43,915 nucleotides of DNA, taken from contig JAHBXG010000030.1 of assembly GCA_019636565.1 (NCBI GenBank), positions 1 through 43,915 on the forward strand. Reading direction: 5' to 3'. Below, in pieces: positions 24,471-35,066 of this stretch. The position numbers were made by a program, and so were the translations under genes. This stretch comes from Phycisphaeraceae bacterium (GTDB taxonomy: Bacteria > Planctomycetota > Phycisphaerae > Phycisphaerales > UBA1924). Under the pieces are notes generated by a model. The model was not told the DNA's origin. It searched no databases and was given only the letters and a program-made list of their open reading frames with translations. Each line of letters opens with the position of its first letter. Positions within the stretch are counted from its first letter, which is position 1.

Positions 24471-25610
24471 ATGGACCGTCGCGGAGCACGCGCATTGAAG
24501 ACGCAGACCTTCGAACGCAAGAAGCCGAAGCACGAGAGGATTCTCGAGGCAATCCGCCAGGAGATCGAATCGGGCGTGCTGCCGCACGGTGCGGCGCTTG
24601 CATCGGAGTCGCAACTCTGTCAGAAGCTCAAGGCAAGCCGGGGCCCGATTCGGCAGGCGCTCGCGGAACTTCAGCGTCAGGGTCTGGTCAAGGCCCGGCC
24701 GGGTAAGGGCAGCTTCGTGCACAATCCGGTTGAGGTCAGCGGAGTGATCGCCGTCCGGCAGATGCTCGTGCTGATCAACTCGATGGGCGCAACGCCGGCG
24801 AACTTTGTTGTTCATGAACTGATAGACGGGCTGAGCCGGGCTGCTGAGGAAGCGGGCGAGCGTTATCGCCTCACGTTCCAATTCCATCGGAATCCGGGGC
24901 TGATCGAACCCGAGAGCATTCAGGGTTGCCACGGTGTTTTGATGGCCCCCTTTACGCACGACGGAATCAACGCGATGCGCGGGCTTGCGGAACGGCTGAC
25001 CGTGCCCGTCGTCAGCGTGTACAACCGCTTGGACGCCCCGGGTGCTTCGCAGTTCTATGTGGATCACGAAGCCGGCGCGTTTGACGCGACCGATTTGCTG
25101 TTCCGCTACGGCCATCGCCGCATCGCGCTGCTGGGTGAGCCCGCGATTTCGCCGGGGCCCGCGGCCAGCGAGCGTGAGGCGGGTTTCCGCCGCGCTGCGA
25201 AGGCTGCCGGTCTGCGCGATACCGAAGCAAAGATCGTGCACGTCGGGGTCGATTCCGGCGTGGCTCGGGCGAATATCGAGAAACTGCTCAAGCAGGCGGA
25301 TCGTCCGACGGCGCTGGTTGTAGCCGGCGGCGTCATCACTCCGATCGCCCTGGACGCCATTCGCTCAGCGGGGCTGTCGATTCCCAAAGACCTTTCGATG
25401 ATCGCCGTGGACGACACCATCGAGGCAGCTCTAAACGTGCCTCGATTGACGGTTGTCAAGATTCCGTTGATTCATCTCTCCCGGCTCGGCATCAGTTCGC
25501 TGATTGCGCAGACGGGAGTTCGTTCGACTCCGCAAGAACGCGTTTCACTCAGTCTTAAACCTGAGATCGTCATGGGCCAGTCCATTTCTTCGGCCGCTCC
25601 ATGCGTCTAG
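24471..25610 (+). CDS. GntR/LacI hybrid transcriptional regulator
   Basis: 379 residues. Residues ~18-85 are a GntR-type winged helix ([58 protein letters not shown]). About 95-375 is a LacI/periplasmic-binding-protein-like sugar-sensing domain ([51 protein letters not shown]). This is the AraR-type architecture of local sugar-responsive repressors. By position it is the likely regulator of both divergent operons, with operators expected in 23220-23554. ATG 24471 is chosen; the frame is open upstream to about 24366 with no better start. Confidence 0.88.
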   Translation: MDRRGARALKTQTFERKKPKHERILEAIRQEIESGVLPHGAALASESQLCQKLKASRGPIRQALAELQRQGLVKARPGKGSFVHNPVEVSGVIAVRQMLVLINSMGATPANFVVHELIDGLSRAAEEAGERYRLTFQFHRNPGLIEPESIQGCHGVLMAPFTHDGINAMRGLAERLTVPVVSVYNRLDAPGASQFYVDHEAGAFDATDLLFRYGHRRIALLGEPAISPGPAASEREAGFRRAAKAAGLRDTEAKIVHVGVDSGVARANIEKLLKQADRPTALVVAGGVITPIALDAIRSAGLSIPKDLSMIAVDDTIEAALNVPRLTVVKIPLIHLSRLGISSLIAQTGVRSTPQERVSLSLKPEIVMGQSISSAAPCV

Positions 25611-25663
25611 TTCTGGGCGCTGCCGGTTTTCTTTCGTCCGCCAACTCTGTCCAAGGAGCACTC

Positions 25664-26440
25664 ATGCATCGTCAATCCCGACGCGGGGCGTTCACGCTTA
25701 TCGAACTGCTGGTGGTGATCGCCGTCATCGCACTCTTGATTTCGATGCTGTTGCCCGCGCTGGGTGGAGCTCGCGAAGCCGCTCGCCGCGTGAAGTGCCT
25801 CGCCAATCTGAAGCAGACAGGTGTGGGCATCGCAACCTATGCGAACGATTACGCCGGTTGGACGCCAATCAACTACGTCTCGGTGAGTCCGACAACCTAC
25901 CCGATCCCGCCGAAGGCCAATCCCAAGAGCACGCAGGCAAATGACTTTTATCATCGACTGGGTGGTAAATTGGTGGACTGGGGCAAGGATCAGATTCCAA
26001 ACGCCGCTTGGCAGGATCGCGGCAATTACATCACCACGACGCAAGTGTTCTACTGCCCGTCCTTTCAGACGATCAAACCCTCGGGGTGGTGGTCTGTTGA
26101 CCACAACTACGCGCAGCGTGTTGATGCCAGTTACTACTGGGAGTTCTGGAATCCCGACACGGTCACTGATCCGACGGATCCCATCAAGGTGTACGGACTC
26201 GGAACTTCACGCAACACCTACAACCCTCGAAATGCGATCTTGACCGACTTCGGATGGGCGCCGCTGATTAACGGCGACCCCAATTACTGGGGTCCTGTGC
26301 CGCACAAGAACGCCCACAATGTCCTGTGGATGGATGCTCACGCGGCAGCAGTGTCGCTAAAAGAGATGAACACTGCCGCGCCTTCCGGCGCTGACGGAAA
26401 AAGCCGCTTGATCTATCTTCAAAGCAAGGTGGGGAGCTGA
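25664..26440 (+). CDS. Type II secretion-like pseudopilin (planctomycete type)
   Basis: 258 residues from ATG 25664, preceded by AAGGAG. The N-terminus ([19 protein letters not shown]) is a class III prepilin signal with the conserved Glu at position 5 of the mature chain; cleavage would fall after GA rather than the usual G. The C-terminal globular part ends with [16 protein letters not shown], the variant of the H...DGH motif common to the many pseudopilin-like proteins of planctomycetes. Such proteins are abundant near glycan-utilisation genes in this phylum; a role in surface display or uptake is suspected but unproven. The stop overlaps the BNR_4 start by one base (TGATG), suggesting coupling. 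Confidence 0.88.
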   Translation: MHRQSRRGAFTLIELLVVIAVIALLISMLLPALGGAREAARRVKCLANLKQTGVGIATYANDYAGWTPINYVSVSPTTYPIPPKANPKSTQANDFYHRLGGKLVDWGKDQIPNAAWQDRGNYITTTQVFYCPSFQTIKPSGWWSVDHNYAQRVDASYYWEFWNPDTVTDPTDPIKVYGLGTSRNTYNPRNAILTDFGWAPLINGDPNYWGPVPHKNAHNVLWMDAHAAAVSLKEMNTAAPSGADGKSRLIYLQSKVGS

Positions 26441-28236
26441 TGCACCGGCCGCGCGTGGTCCTAAGGGGACTGTTTTGTCGGGTGGCGATTTCAATCCTGA
26501 TTGCATTCGGATTGACCTGCGGTTTCGCAAAGGCACAGCCTGTCACACTTCCGATCATCGAGAAGCCGCATGAGCACGAGGCGGGCCAGTTCGGCTACAA
26601 ACCGTGGTACGTGCCGAATGCCCCCGCTTTCGACAGGTTCAATCGGCCGTATATGCGGGACCGGGTGGTTGATCAGCATCCCACAACGTCGATTCAGACG
26701 ATTCGGGACGGTCGATGGGTGCGAAAGAGTTTTGTCGGCGCGATCAAGGCGGCATACCCGACGTTTGCAAGCGTGCGATACGGCGGAGGTACGCTGGGCG
26801 CTTCGATCACGTTTGATGAAGACGATTGGCTCTACACGCTGTTGCGGATCCGACTTGAAGACATGACAGATCGCGATATCTTGCTCTATTCGACGGACTA
26901 TGGCGACACATTCAAGGTGGTGGAGCTCCCGAACGATGAGCCGCCCGGCTCGAAGCCGGAGGGCTTTGCCAATATGGAGCAACGTGTCGGCGGGAACTCT
27001 CTCAAGCGTCCGCCGATGTTGGCGACGCTTCGCAAGCGGGCGAACCACCCGCTTGGCCAGTGGACGGCGCATTACAACATGTTCCTGATCCAGCCTCGGA
27101 AAGTGAACAGCGCTATCGAGTTGAGTACGCCGACACTACTGACTCCGAACGGGCTGTATATGTCCCGGCACGCCGGAAACCCGAGTTTTGCGGTCTCCGG
27201 CCCGAACAAGACGTATGTCACTTGGGCCGAGACAACTCCGGGGAACTACTTTCCAGGAGTTCCGACGCTGATTGCGACGGTGGACCCCGAGACGATGGAG
27301 ATCACCGATCGCAAGTTTTGCGGCTTCGGCTATCCGCCGAACGACGGGCACAACAGCCCGGGGATCGTGATGGACCCTCGGGGGTATCTCCACGTCATCA
27401 CCGGTTCGCACGGCGAGAACTTCATGTACGCCAAGTCCTTGCTGCCGTATTCGACAGCGGGAGGGATGAGCGAGCCGACAACGATGCTCAAGCATGGCTG
27501 GCTGGAGTTCGGCTACAGCCGCGGCCGGCAAAGCTACCTCTCGTTCATTTGCACTTCGGACGGCATTCTCCACGCGGCTTTTCGGCAGTGGTACAAGGGG
27601 ACGGAGCCGTATTTTCTGGACAATTACTTCGGCGGCCTGTCTTATTCGCGAAAGCCGTCCGAGGGTGAATGGCCTGCGGACTCGCAGCTCATGATCGTCC
27701 CGCCACTGAACGGGTATTCGATCTACTACCAGAACCTGACAAAGGACCGGCAGGACCGGATTTATCTGTCGTATGGATACCGCAATGAGAATCCCGAATA
27801 CGGCACGGGAGAAGCCGAGAACCACTATCTCGGGTTGATGATGTCTGCGGACGGCGGCGATCACTGGCGTCTGGTTACGACCCAGGACTTCATGCAGAAT
27901 ATGTCGCCCGAAGTGGCAAAGGACGCAACGCCGATGCCCGCGACTGTGAGCGGAATAGTCGTCGATGGGGACGGTCGGCCGAGGAGCGGAGTAACCGTGA
28001 CGGCCGTGACGACTTCCGTGACGACCGACGCGCAAGGCGCGTTCGCTTTCGCGGAAGTACTCGCGGATAACTTCCCGATTGTGGCGGTACGCGAAGGATT
28101 CACACCGGGCGCTGAAACGGTGACGCTTGGAGGTGCGAAGTCGCAGGACGTGAAGATTACAATTCGGCCAGTTCCTCCCGCGACAGCCATGCAGGAATCA
28201 CCGGCGTCTTCCGCGCCTCCGATTCCGAAGAAATAG
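26440..28236 (+). CDS. Secreted BNR_4-family protein, putative polysaccharide lyase
   Basis: 598 residues. A signal peptide (VAISILIAFGLTCGFAKA, cleavage near residue 32) precedes a beta-propeller-like domain of the BNR_4 type, a fold group that includes PL24/PL25 ulvan lyases. The diagnostic stretch contains H304 (GHNSPGIVMD) and H324 (GSHGEN), 20 residues apart; paired histidines of this kind serve in catalysis in characterised ulvan lyases. Aromatic-rich propeller motifs follow (YLSFICTSDGILHAAFRQWY). The C-terminus (about 500-580) is a carboxypeptidase-regulatory-like beta-sandwich (VSGIVVDGDGRPRSGVTVTA). It probably cleaves or binds an acidic polysaccharide outside the cell; activity is inferred from family only. 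Confidence 0.75.
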   Translation: MHRPRVVLRGLFCRVAISILIAFGLTCGFAKAQPVTLPIIEKPHEHEAGQFGYKPWYVPNAPAFDRFNRPYMRDRVVDQHPTTSIQTIRDGRWVRKSFVGAIKAAYPTFASVRYGGGTLGASITFDEDDWLYTLLRIRLEDMTDRDILLYSTDYGDTFKVVELPNDEPPGSKPEGFANMEQRVGGNSLKRPPMLATLRKRANHPLGQWTAHYNMFLIQPRKVNSAIELSTPTLLTPNGLYMSRHAGNPSFAVSGPNKTYVTWAETTPGNYFPGVPTLIATVDPETMEITDRKFCGFGYPPNDGHNSPGIVMDPRGYLHVITGSHGENFMYAKSLLPYSTAGGMSEPTTMLKHGWLEFGYSRGRQSYLSFICTSDGILHAAFRQWYKGTEPYFLDNYFGGLSYSRKPSEGEWPADSQLMIVPPLNGYSIYYQNLTKDRQDRIYLSYGYRNENPEYGTGEAENHYLGLMMSADGGDHWRLVTTQDFMQNMSPEVAKDATPMPATVSGIVVDGDGRPRSGVTVTAVTTSVTTDAQGAFAFAEVLADNFPIVAVREGFTPGAETVTLGGAKSQDVKITIRPVPPATAMQESPASSAPPIPKK

Positions 28237-28260
28237 CCCTTTTCCCCGGCAGGAAATACC

Positions 28261-29439
28261 TTGAAGATCACTGCGATCGAGTCCCGTGTCTGCAATGCTC
28301 GGATGCGCAACTGGATTTTTGTCAAGGTGATCACCGACCAGCCCGGTTTGTGGGGCTGGGGCGAGGCGACACTCGAATGGCACACGCGCTCGGTTGTCGG
28401 CGCGATTGAAGATCTCGCGTCGCTGCTCATCGGTGAAGACCCGACGCGGATTGAACACCTTTGGCAGATGATGTACCGCCAGCACTTTTGGCACGGGAAC
28501 GGGATCGTTCGCGGAACGGCTATCAGCGGCATTGACATAGCGCTGTGGGACATCCTTGGTAAGAGCCTCGGCGTACCTTGTCACAAGTTGTGGGGAGGTC
28601 CGGTTCGGGACTACGTCCGTCTCTATTGCCATCTCGGCGGCGGCAAAATGGAGGACTTCTACGAGACAAAGACCTCTGATGCCGGTCGATTCGGGGACCT
28701 TGCCAGCCGCGCAGTTGAAGAGGGATTCACGGCGTTCAAGAGCATGGCGGTCCCGGAAACGATGCCGCTCGAAGGCAATCGACCGGTTCGTTACGCGGAG
28801 CAGTGTGTTGCGGCAATGCGAGACGCGGTCGGGCCTGATATCGACATCATGGTCGATTGCCACGCGCGTCCGAGCCCGCAGATGGGGATGCTCTTCGCGA
28901 AGGCGCTCGAGACGTACAACCTGTATTTTCTTGAAGAGCCGTGTTGGCCGGAATCGGTTGACGGAATCGCGGATATTCAGCGCGCGGTGCGGACTCCAAT
29001 CGCGACCGGCGAGCGACTCGTCACGCAGCATCCATTTTGTGAACTGCTCAACAAGCGTGCCGCCAGTGTGCTGCAGCCGGATATCACCCACTGCGGCGGG
29101 CTGACCGAAGCCCGGCGCATCGCCGGTCTTGCTGAGGCGTATCGCGTCTCGCTCGCCCCGCACAACCCGCAGGGGCCGGTGAGCACTGCGGCATCGCTGG
29201 AATTGGGTTTCGCGACACCCAGCTACATTATCTGCGAAAGCGTGCACAGCGATGTGCCCTGGCGATCAGAGATTGTGAGCGAAGGGTTCACGGTCGAGAA
29301 AAAGGGGCGCATCGTTCGCCCGAATCCCAAGCCGGGACTGGGAATCGAACTCAACGAGTCCGTGATCGGCAAACATCCCTTTCAGCAAGAGGTGCTCCAA
29401 CGACATTTCTACCCCGACGGCAGCGCGGGTGATTGGTAA
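28261..29439 (+). CDS. Enolase-superfamily sugar-acid dehydratase, DgoD-like
   Basis: 392 residues, TTG start at 28261, 24 bases after the BNR_4 stop. It belongs to the mandelate racemase/muconate lactonizing group. Metal ligands D199, E225 and E251, and acid/base residues H201 and H301, sit at a constant offset of 16 from those of E. coli galactonate dehydratase (D183, E209, E235, H185, H285). Surrounding motifs agree: [43 protein letters not shown] and [10 protein letters not shown]. It probably dehydrates an aldonic or uronic acid derivative to a 2-keto-3-deoxy acid. The neighbouring SDR and the leftward DHDPS-family enzyme could act before or after it. The exact substrate cannot be read from sequence. 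Confidence 0.85.
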   Translation: MKITAIESRVCNARMRNWIFVKVITDQPGLWGWGEATLEWHTRSVVGAIEDLASLLIGEDPTRIEHLWQMMYRQHFWHGNGIVRGTAISGIDIALWDILGKSLGVPCHKLWGGPVRDYVRLYCHLGGGKMEDFYETKTSDAGRFGDLASRAVEEGFTAFKSMAVPETMPLEGNRPVRYAEQCVAAMRDAVGPDIDIMVDCHARPSPQMGMLFAKALETYNLYFLEEPCWPESVDGIADIQRAVRTPIATGERLVTQHPFCELLNKRAASVLQPDITHCGGLTEARRIAGLAEAYRVSLAPHNPQGPVSTAASLELGFATPSYIICESVHSDVPWRSEIVSEGFTVEKKGRIVRPNPKPGLGIELNESVIGKHPFQQEVLQRHFYPDGSAGDW

Positions 29440-29450
29440 GACTCGTGAGC

Positions 29451-30242
29451 ATGGCACAACGGGAATCAGTTGCGATCATCAGCGGCGCGTGCGGCGACAT
29501 CGGCCGCGCGATTGCTGTTGAACTCGCACGCCGCGGTGCCTCGCTGGGGCTTTCAGACATAGTGGCACCTGAATCCGTTGAGCCGTTGCTGCGAGAAGTT
29601 CGCGCAATGGGTCGTTCGGTGCGATACGAACGGGTTGATGTGACCGATGGCGGCGCCGTGGATCGCTGGGTGGCGAGCGTGCAGGCTGCAATCGGCGACG
29701 TGAAGTGGGTGATCGCTTCGGCTGCGACCGTTACGCTTGCAGGTGCGATGAACGTCACCGCCGATCAGTGGCGACGGGAACTCGATGTGAATCTCAGTGG
29801 CTCGTTCTTTGTTGCACGAGCAGGCGCAGCGAATTTGCTGGGAGCGAAGCGGGAGGGCCGCATCGTTTTCGTCGGGAGTTGGGCGGCGCATTCTCCCCAC
29901 GTAAATCTTCCGGCGTATAGCGTGTCGAAGGCCGGCGTGCGGATGCTGTGCAAATGCATGGCGATGGAACTTGCGCCGCATGGAATTGTGGTGAACGAAA
30001 TCGCGCCGGGATATGTGGATGCGGGGCTGAGTGCCGCGGTCTTCCGAGAGAGCGCGGGTGCGAGAACGAAGGCGGCGGACCGCGTGCCGATCGGTCGGCT
30101 GCTGACTGCTGAAGATGTCGCGCGCCAAGTTGCGTACTTGTGCTTTGATGCAAGCCCGCACACAACCGGGTCGGTCCTGCTGATGGATGGCGGACTTTCT
30201 CTTGGCCTTCCTGCCTCGCTAACGCCGGAGCCCGAGTCATGA
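29451..30242 (+). CDS. Short-chain dehydrogenase/reductase
   Basis: 263 residues from ATG 29451. Classical SDR features are present: cofactor motif SGACGDIG (residues ~11-18), N114 in VNLSGSF, catalytic S143 (VGSWAA), Y156 and K160 (YSVSK), and a C-terminal TGSVLLMDGG. The D36 region (LSDIV) after strand 2 suggests NAD preference. It probably oxidises or reduces a hydroxyl of a sugar acid produced in the same pathway. The stop overlaps the next gene's ATG (ATGA), so translation is coupled. Confidence 0.88.
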   Translation: MAQRESVAIISGACGDIGRAIAVELARRGASLGLSDIVAPESVEPLLREVRAMGRSVRYERVDVTDGGAVDRWVASVQAAIGDVKWVIASAATVTLAGAMNVTADQWRRELDVNLSGSFFVARAGAANLLGAKREGRIVFVGSWAAHSPHVNLPAYSVSKAGVRMLCKCMAMELAPHGIVVNEIAPGYVDAGLSAAVFRESAGARTKAADRVPIGRLLTAEDVARQVAYLCFDASPHTTGSVLLMDGGLSLGLPASLTPEPES

Positions 30243-31681
30243 GCAGCGGAGCGCTCACTTGGTCGGAACCCGGCTTCAACGGGCTTATCGGCGTCGCCAG
30301 ACGCGACATCACGCCGCCGCCGGGTATTTACGCCCGCAACTGGGGCGCGGCAGCGCAAGACCTTGCCGATGGTGTCCACAAACCGCTGCTGTGCACCGTC
30401 TTGACAATCCGCGCCGGGTCGAATGAAACCCCGCTGGTGCTCGTCGCGCTTGACGCGACCTGGTTCCGCGGCCCCGAAGGTGCGATCCAGATCCGCGAAC
30501 AGGTGTGCCGCGATCTCGGGGTGCAGTCTTCGGCGCTGATGGTGTCGCTCTCGCACACGCACTCCGGTCCGTCGCTTTCGCCCGCCGAATTGCACAAGCC
30601 CGGTGGGACGCTGATCAAGCCATACGTCGAACGTGTTGCCGCCATGATTGTGGAAGCGGCGCGCGAGGCACTCGAAGCTGAGTGCCAATCAGAACTGCGT
30701 TTCGCGACCGGTCGATGCGGACTTGCCGCGGATCGCGATTTGCCTGATCCTTCATCGCCGCGACTTGTGTGCGGATTCAATCCCGGCGCTATAGCGGACG
30801 ACACGTGTTTGGTCGGACGCGTGAGTCGTTCGAGTGATGGCGTCACACTCGCCACGCTGGTCAACTACGCCTGCCATCCGACAACGCTTGGTGCCAGCAA
30901 TCGCCTCATTTCGCCGGATTTCATCGGCGCGATGCGGGAGACTGTTGAGGCGCACTCGAGCGGCGCGCCTTGCTTTTTTGTGCAGGGCGCGTCGGGCGAG
31001 CTCGCGCCGCGAATTCAGTACACAAGCGATACGAGCATCGCGGATGCTCATGGGCGCGAACTCGGCCATGCAGTGGTCGCTGCACTTGAGGGCATGCTGG
31101 CTCCAAGGAAAATGCTCGCGATGGAAGGCGTTGTCGAATCGGGCGCTCCGCTGGCGATGTGGAGAATGCGCGATCGACAAGCGAGTACGGTTGTTCGAGC
31201 GATGGAGCTACCGGTCGAACTGCCCCTCAAGCCGACACTGCGAGGTGAGGCGCAAATTATGGATGAAATGTCACGCTGCCAGGATCGGGCAGCGAAAGAA
31301 AGGCTGCATCGGGAAGTGCTGGTTGCCCGAACCGTCGGAGCCGGTGCCGAAACCTCCCAACGATCGGTGTGGATCTGGCGTCTTGGCGAAGTGCTGCTCG
31401 TCGGACACAGCGACGAGGCCTATTCGCTCTTCCAGCAACAATTGCGTTCCGCATTTCCAGCCTTTGGCGTGGTCGTCATGAACGTCGTGAACGGTTGGGG
31501 CGGATATATCTGCCCCGCGGCCCGGTATGAACAGCGCGTCTACCAGTCCCAGCAAAGTCCGTACGCGTCCGGTTGCCTCGAACTGCTCATCAATCGTGTC
31601 AGTCGGGCTATTGCTGAGCTGCTGCGCGAGCACGCGACGCCGGAGCCGGTTGAAGCGGTAAGAGGAACCCGCACACGATGA
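30239..31681 (+). CDS. Neutral ceramidase-like hydrolase
   Basis: 480 residues related to the N-terminal zinc domain of neutral/alkaline ceramidases. Visible are GVARRDITPP near the N-terminus, the zinc motif SHTHSGP with H106 and H108, NYACHPTTLG with H213, QGASGELAPR and the C-terminal NGWGGYICPAARYE, which fits the usual zinc-ligand Tyr/Glu region. There is no signal peptide, so the enzyme is likely cytoplasmic, unlike secreted ceramidases. In planctomycete sugar-utilisation clusters such proteins are often present; they may hydrolyse an amide of an amino-sugar or lipid, but no substrate is known here. It overlaps its neighbours on both sides by 4 bases. Confidence 0.85.
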   Translation: MSSGALTWSEPGFNGLIGVARRDITPPPGIYARNWGAAAQDLADGVHKPLLCTVLTIRAGSNETPLVLVALDATWFRGPEGAIQIREQVCRDLGVQSSALMVSLSHTHSGPSLSPAELHKPGGTLIKPYVERVAAMIVEAAREALEAECQSELRFATGRCGLAADRDLPDPSSPRLVCGFNPGAIADDTCLVGRVSRSSDGVTLATLVNYACHPTTLGASNRLISPDFIGAMRETVEAHSSGAPCFFVQGASGELAPRIQYTSDTSIADAHGRELGHAVVAALEGMLAPRKMLAMEGVVESGAPLAMWRMRDRQASTVVRAMELPVELPLKPTLRGEAQIMDEMSRCQDRAAKERLHREVLVARTVGAGAETSQRSVWIWRLGEVLLVGHSDEAYSLFQQQLRSAFPAFGVVVMNVVNGWGGYICPAARYEQRVYQSQQSPYASGCLELLINRVSRAIAELLREHATPEPVEAVRGTRTR

Positions 31682-34041
31682 AGAGATCTGCCCGCCAAAC
31701 TTGCCTGGGGAGCCTCTGTCGAGCGATTGTCGCCGGCGGAGTTTTCATTTGTGCGAGTGCGGACGTCCGCGCTGAGATCATCGCGCCGTCAATCGAAACC
31801 GCGAACGAAGTGTCGGGTGTGAAGATTCTGGAACCGGGTAAGTGGGGAATGGTTCGCACCGTGGTTGCGAATCGATCCGACATCGAAACCACGCCGCTGA
31901 TCCTTGTTCAATTCCCGGGGGATCCACTTCGTGAGTTCGGAACGCGCGTGTGGATGCCTCCGTGGAGTACGCGCGAGGTCCGGACTCCCGTCCTGCCCCG
32001 CTCGCGGGATGAACAGAAGACGAGTATTGAAATTGCCTCGCGATTGGTGGGTACCGACGGAGCGCCCCGAGGATCTCAAACGAGCGCACAGGCACCTCTT
32101 ACTCGTGGTCGTTTCGAGAGCGCGATCGTTTCGTCTGAAGACCACGCGCAGGTGCAGGTATTGGTTGCTGCGCTTCGACAGGCGGCTGGGCTAAAGCCCA
32201 CGACGTTCTTGCTCAAGCCGCGCAACCTTCCGACTTCTGCCTCCGGCTACGAGGCGATCGACAGCGTGTTCATCGGTGGGCCGGAACTCGAGCTGGACCC
32301 TATCCGGCGCGAGGCACTCGTTGGATTCCTCGAGCGGGGCGGGCGGCTCTGGATCATGCTCGACGGAGTCGATCAGGCGTGGCCAGGGGAACTGCTCGGC
32401 GACCGCTGGGACATTGCGATTCTCGATTCGGTCGCTGTGACCAACTTTGTGCTCAAGGGACCAAGCGGCGAAACTTCTCAGGAGATCGACCATGGCGTGC
32501 GTTTTGTGCGAGTATGTGCACCTGGATTTGAGGTCACCCACTCGGTGAATGAAAGCCCAGCGGCGATGCGGAAGTCGGTGGGGCGTGGACAATTGGTCGT
32601 CACGACGCTCGGTGCGCGGGGCTGGCTCGATTCAGCCGGCGCGCCAACACCGGCGCTCGGCGATCTGCAGTCGTTTGTCGCTCCCTCGGACGATCCAATG
32701 CTGATTTCGACCGGCGACACGAGAGTCTTTGATCGGCACATTCGGGGGGAAGTCGGACACGAGATTCTCGGGCGGCGTGTCGTTGTCCTGGTACTAGGTC
32801 TCGCAGGAGTCGCCGTTGCCCTCGCTTCCGTCGGGGCCTCGCGCGGACGAAGATTCGAACTCGCGGCTCCGGCAAGCGTCGCGATTGCGCTCGCCAGCGG
32901 TATAGCGCTGATCGGTCTTGGCCGATCCTCCCAATCGCGAACAGCCTCGACCAGCGCGACCGATCAACTCGTGCTCTACTCGGACGAATCAGGGCGAGCG
33001 GAAGTATTCGCTCGGACGAGCGTTTATGTCAGCCCCGATGATGACTTGACGCGACAGGTGATGCGGACGACTCTCGGAGGAACGGTGGTCTCCGACGGCA
33101 CCGGTTCGGGCGTAGTGGAGCAATCGGTCTGGTCGGACCCCGACTCACTCGAGATCACCGGCTTAGATTTGCGACCGGGCGCGGCCATCAATCTGACATC
33201 GCACCTTACTGTGCGGGAACTCCGAGCTGCCCGAGCAGCAATCGGCGTCGATGAAAATGGAATTCGAGGACTAATGACCCTTGGGGGTGCGACATGCCGC
33301 GACAATCCGTTGCTTGTAACCACCGCCGGCATTGAAACTCTTGAAATAGATGGAGACGGCGCACTCACACTTACGGAAAACGGAACAACTGGCTCCGCCG
33401 CTGTGCAAAGCGAAGAGCGAATCGCGCGGCAACAAGTGGCTCGCGATCTCCTTCGCGAGACGTGGTTTCCCGCAAAGCCGACGATTCTGATTTGGAGCGA
33501 TCTTGTCGAGACGGGAATCCAGTATCCGTCACCCCAGAAGGGTTGCTCTCTGCGCGCAATCCCCGTGACCTTTGAAACTCCTGCGAAAGGCTCAGACGTA
33601 CTGATTCCAGCGGTGCTTCTGACACCCGAACCACTTCGGGGCGAGATCGGCGGGAAAAAGAGCGGCGCGGTTTACGACCCGCTCAAGCGCGCGTGGCTTG
33701 GTGAAATGCATCAGTCCATTCTTGCAGTGATGCAGTACCGACCACCGGTCGCATTCGGTCGGATCGACGTGCGATCCGCTCGCCTCGTGCTCGATCTGCG
33801 TGCGCCGGGATGCCGATTCGATGTGGTCGTGGTCAAGGGTGACAAGCTTCGAATTGTCGGGGGAGGAGTGAGTCCGACCGGCCGTTCAGTTGTAGAACTC
33901 ACCGGCGATGATGCGCCCGAGATGGATGCCGACGGACGCATTCTGGTTGGCATAGATGTCCACGGCGACGAAGCTCTGGCGGACGGCCCGGGCTGGTCGC
34001 TCCAGCGCATGGATCTTTCGATCCGGGGGAGAACGCGATGA
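31678..34041 (+). CDS. Large membrane protein linked to ABC-2 transporter
   Basis: 787 residues. A signal peptide (about 1-32) is followed by an extracytoplasmic domain with beta-rich segments and a GATase-like region (DSVFIGGPELELDPIRREALVGFLERGGRLWIML). Two adjacent hydrophobic helices lie near residues 360-420 (VVVLVLGLAGVAVALASVGA and ASVAIALASGIALIGLG). A second soluble domain follows. No enzyme motif is recognised. It overlaps the ceramidase-like gene upstream and the ABC ATPase gene downstream, each by 4 bases, indicating that it functions with the transporter. It may be an accessory or substrate-handling component; similar GATase-like membrane proteins accompany ABC-2 systems, including gliding-type ones, but that is inference. 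Confidence 0.65.
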   Translation: MKRSARQTCLGSLCRAIVAGGVFICASADVRAEIIAPSIETANEVSGVKILEPGKWGMVRTVVANRSDIETTPLILVQFPGDPLREFGTRVWMPPWSTREVRTPVLPRSRDEQKTSIEIASRLVGTDGAPRGSQTSAQAPLTRGRFESAIVSSEDHAQVQVLVAALRQAAGLKPTTFLLKPRNLPTSASGYEAIDSVFIGGPELELDPIRREALVGFLERGGRLWIMLDGVDQAWPGELLGDRWDIAILDSVAVTNFVLKGPSGETSQEIDHGVRFVRVCAPGFEVTHSVNESPAAMRKSVGRGQLVVTTLGARGWLDSAGAPTPALGDLQSFVAPSDDPMLISTGDTRVFDRHIRGEVGHEILGRRVVVLVLGLAGVAVALASVGASRGRRFELAAPASVAIALASGIALIGLGRSSQSRTASTSATDQLVLYSDESGRAEVFARTSVYVSPDDDLTRQVMRTTLGGTVVSDGTGSGVVEQSVWSDPDSLEITGLDLRPGAAINLTSHLTVRELRAARAAIGVDENGIRGLMTLGGATCRDNPLLVTTAGIETLEIDGDGALTLTENGTTGSAAVQSEERIARQQVARDLLRETWFPAKPTILIWSDLVETGIQYPSPQKGCSLRAIPVTFETPAKGSDVLIPAVLLTPEPLRGEIGGKKSGAVYDPLKRAWLGEMHQSILAVMQYRPPVAFGRIDVRSARLVLDLRAPGCRFDVVVVKGDKLRIVGGGVSPTGRSVVELTGDDAPEMDADGRILVGIDVHGDEALADGPGWSLQRMDLSIRGRTR

Positions 34042-35066
34042 ACAGCGATCTAGTTCTGCGCGCCTCCGATCTCACCAAGGTGTACGGAACGTTTACCGCG
34101 CTCGACGGGTTATCCATTTCGCTTGAACGCGGTCGCATTTTGGGATTCATTGGCCCCAATGGCGCAGGCAAGACCACGACCATCAAGATTCTCGTCGGAC
34201 TGGTCAAGGCCACCCGAGGCGAAGCCACTATCTGCGGCGCGGTTTGCGGTAAGGAGACCGCACGCATCAAGCGGTTCGTGGGCTACATGCCGGACGTCTT
34301 TGGTTCATACGACAACATGCGCGTGTTTGAGTATCTGGATTTTTTCGGAGCAGCGTTTGGCATTCCGCGCCGGGATCGTAAACGCCGCATCGACGAATGC
34401 CTCGATCTGACCGGTGCCGCCCGGATGAAGGATCTGTTCGTCGAATCGCTCAGTCACGGCATGAAGCAGCGTGTCGCCCTTACCCGCACTCTGCTCCACC
34501 AACCACAAATGCTTATTCTCGATGAGCCCGCAAACGGCCTCGACCCGCAGGCCCGAGTTGAGATGCGCCAGGTGCTCCTCGAACTCGCCCGCCGCGGAAC
34601 CAGCCTGATCGTCACGAGCCACATTCTTCCCGAATTGGCACGAATCTGTGACACGGTAGCGATTATCACCGGCGGCAAATTGCGGGCCTTTGGCACGCTT
34701 GAGCAGATCATGCAAACCGTCCGTCACAGCCGGTTGGTGGAAGTGGTGCTCGCTGATCGCGCCGGAGTTGCCGCCGCGGCAGCCGCCCTTGCGCGGGAAC
34801 TCGGCAATGAGGTGCCGATCAGTCAATCCGAGGCGTCGGCAGAACTCCGTTTCAACACGGACCGTGATGATGAAGGTTTGGCAGAATTGCTCGGTCGCCT
34901 GCTCGAGGCCGGTGTTCGCGTTGCTCAGTTCCGCGAGCTTCCGATGGATCTTGAGGACGCGTTCCTCTCCGTGACCGGGCAGTCGGGTGTGAAGCCAACC
35001 GATTCTCCGGCATCGCCTCACGCAGTGCGGGATCCGAAACTTGGCGTCGTGGGAGCCGGGGCATGA
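34038..35066 (+). CDS. ABC transporter ATP-binding protein
   Basis: 342 residues with a complete nucleotide-binding domain: Walker A GPNGAGKT (39-46), signature LSHGMKQ (138-144), Walker B LILDEP (159-164) and a switch His in VTSHILPE. The ~100-residue C-terminal extension is typical of exporters of the drug/lipid ABC-2 class. With the next gene it forms an ABC-2 transporter, most likely an exporter or one acting on envelope components. It is part of a chain of 4-base overlaps with both neighbours. Confidence 0.92.
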   Translation: MNSDLVLRASDLTKVYGTFTALDGLSISLERGRILGFIGPNGAGKTTTIKILVGLVKATRGEATICGAVCGKETARIKRFVGYMPDVFGSYDNMRVFEYLDFFGAAFGIPRRDRKRRIDECLDLTGAARMKDLFVESLSHGMKQRVALTRTLLHQPQMLILDEPANGLDPQARVEMRQVLLELARRGTSLIVTSHILPELARICDTVAIITGGKLRAFGTLEQIMQTVRHSRLVEVVLADRAGVAAAAAALARELGNEVPISQSEASAELRFNTDRDDEGLAELLGRLLEAGVRVAQFRELPMDLEDAFLSVTGQSGVKPTDSPASPHAVRDPKLGVVGAGA

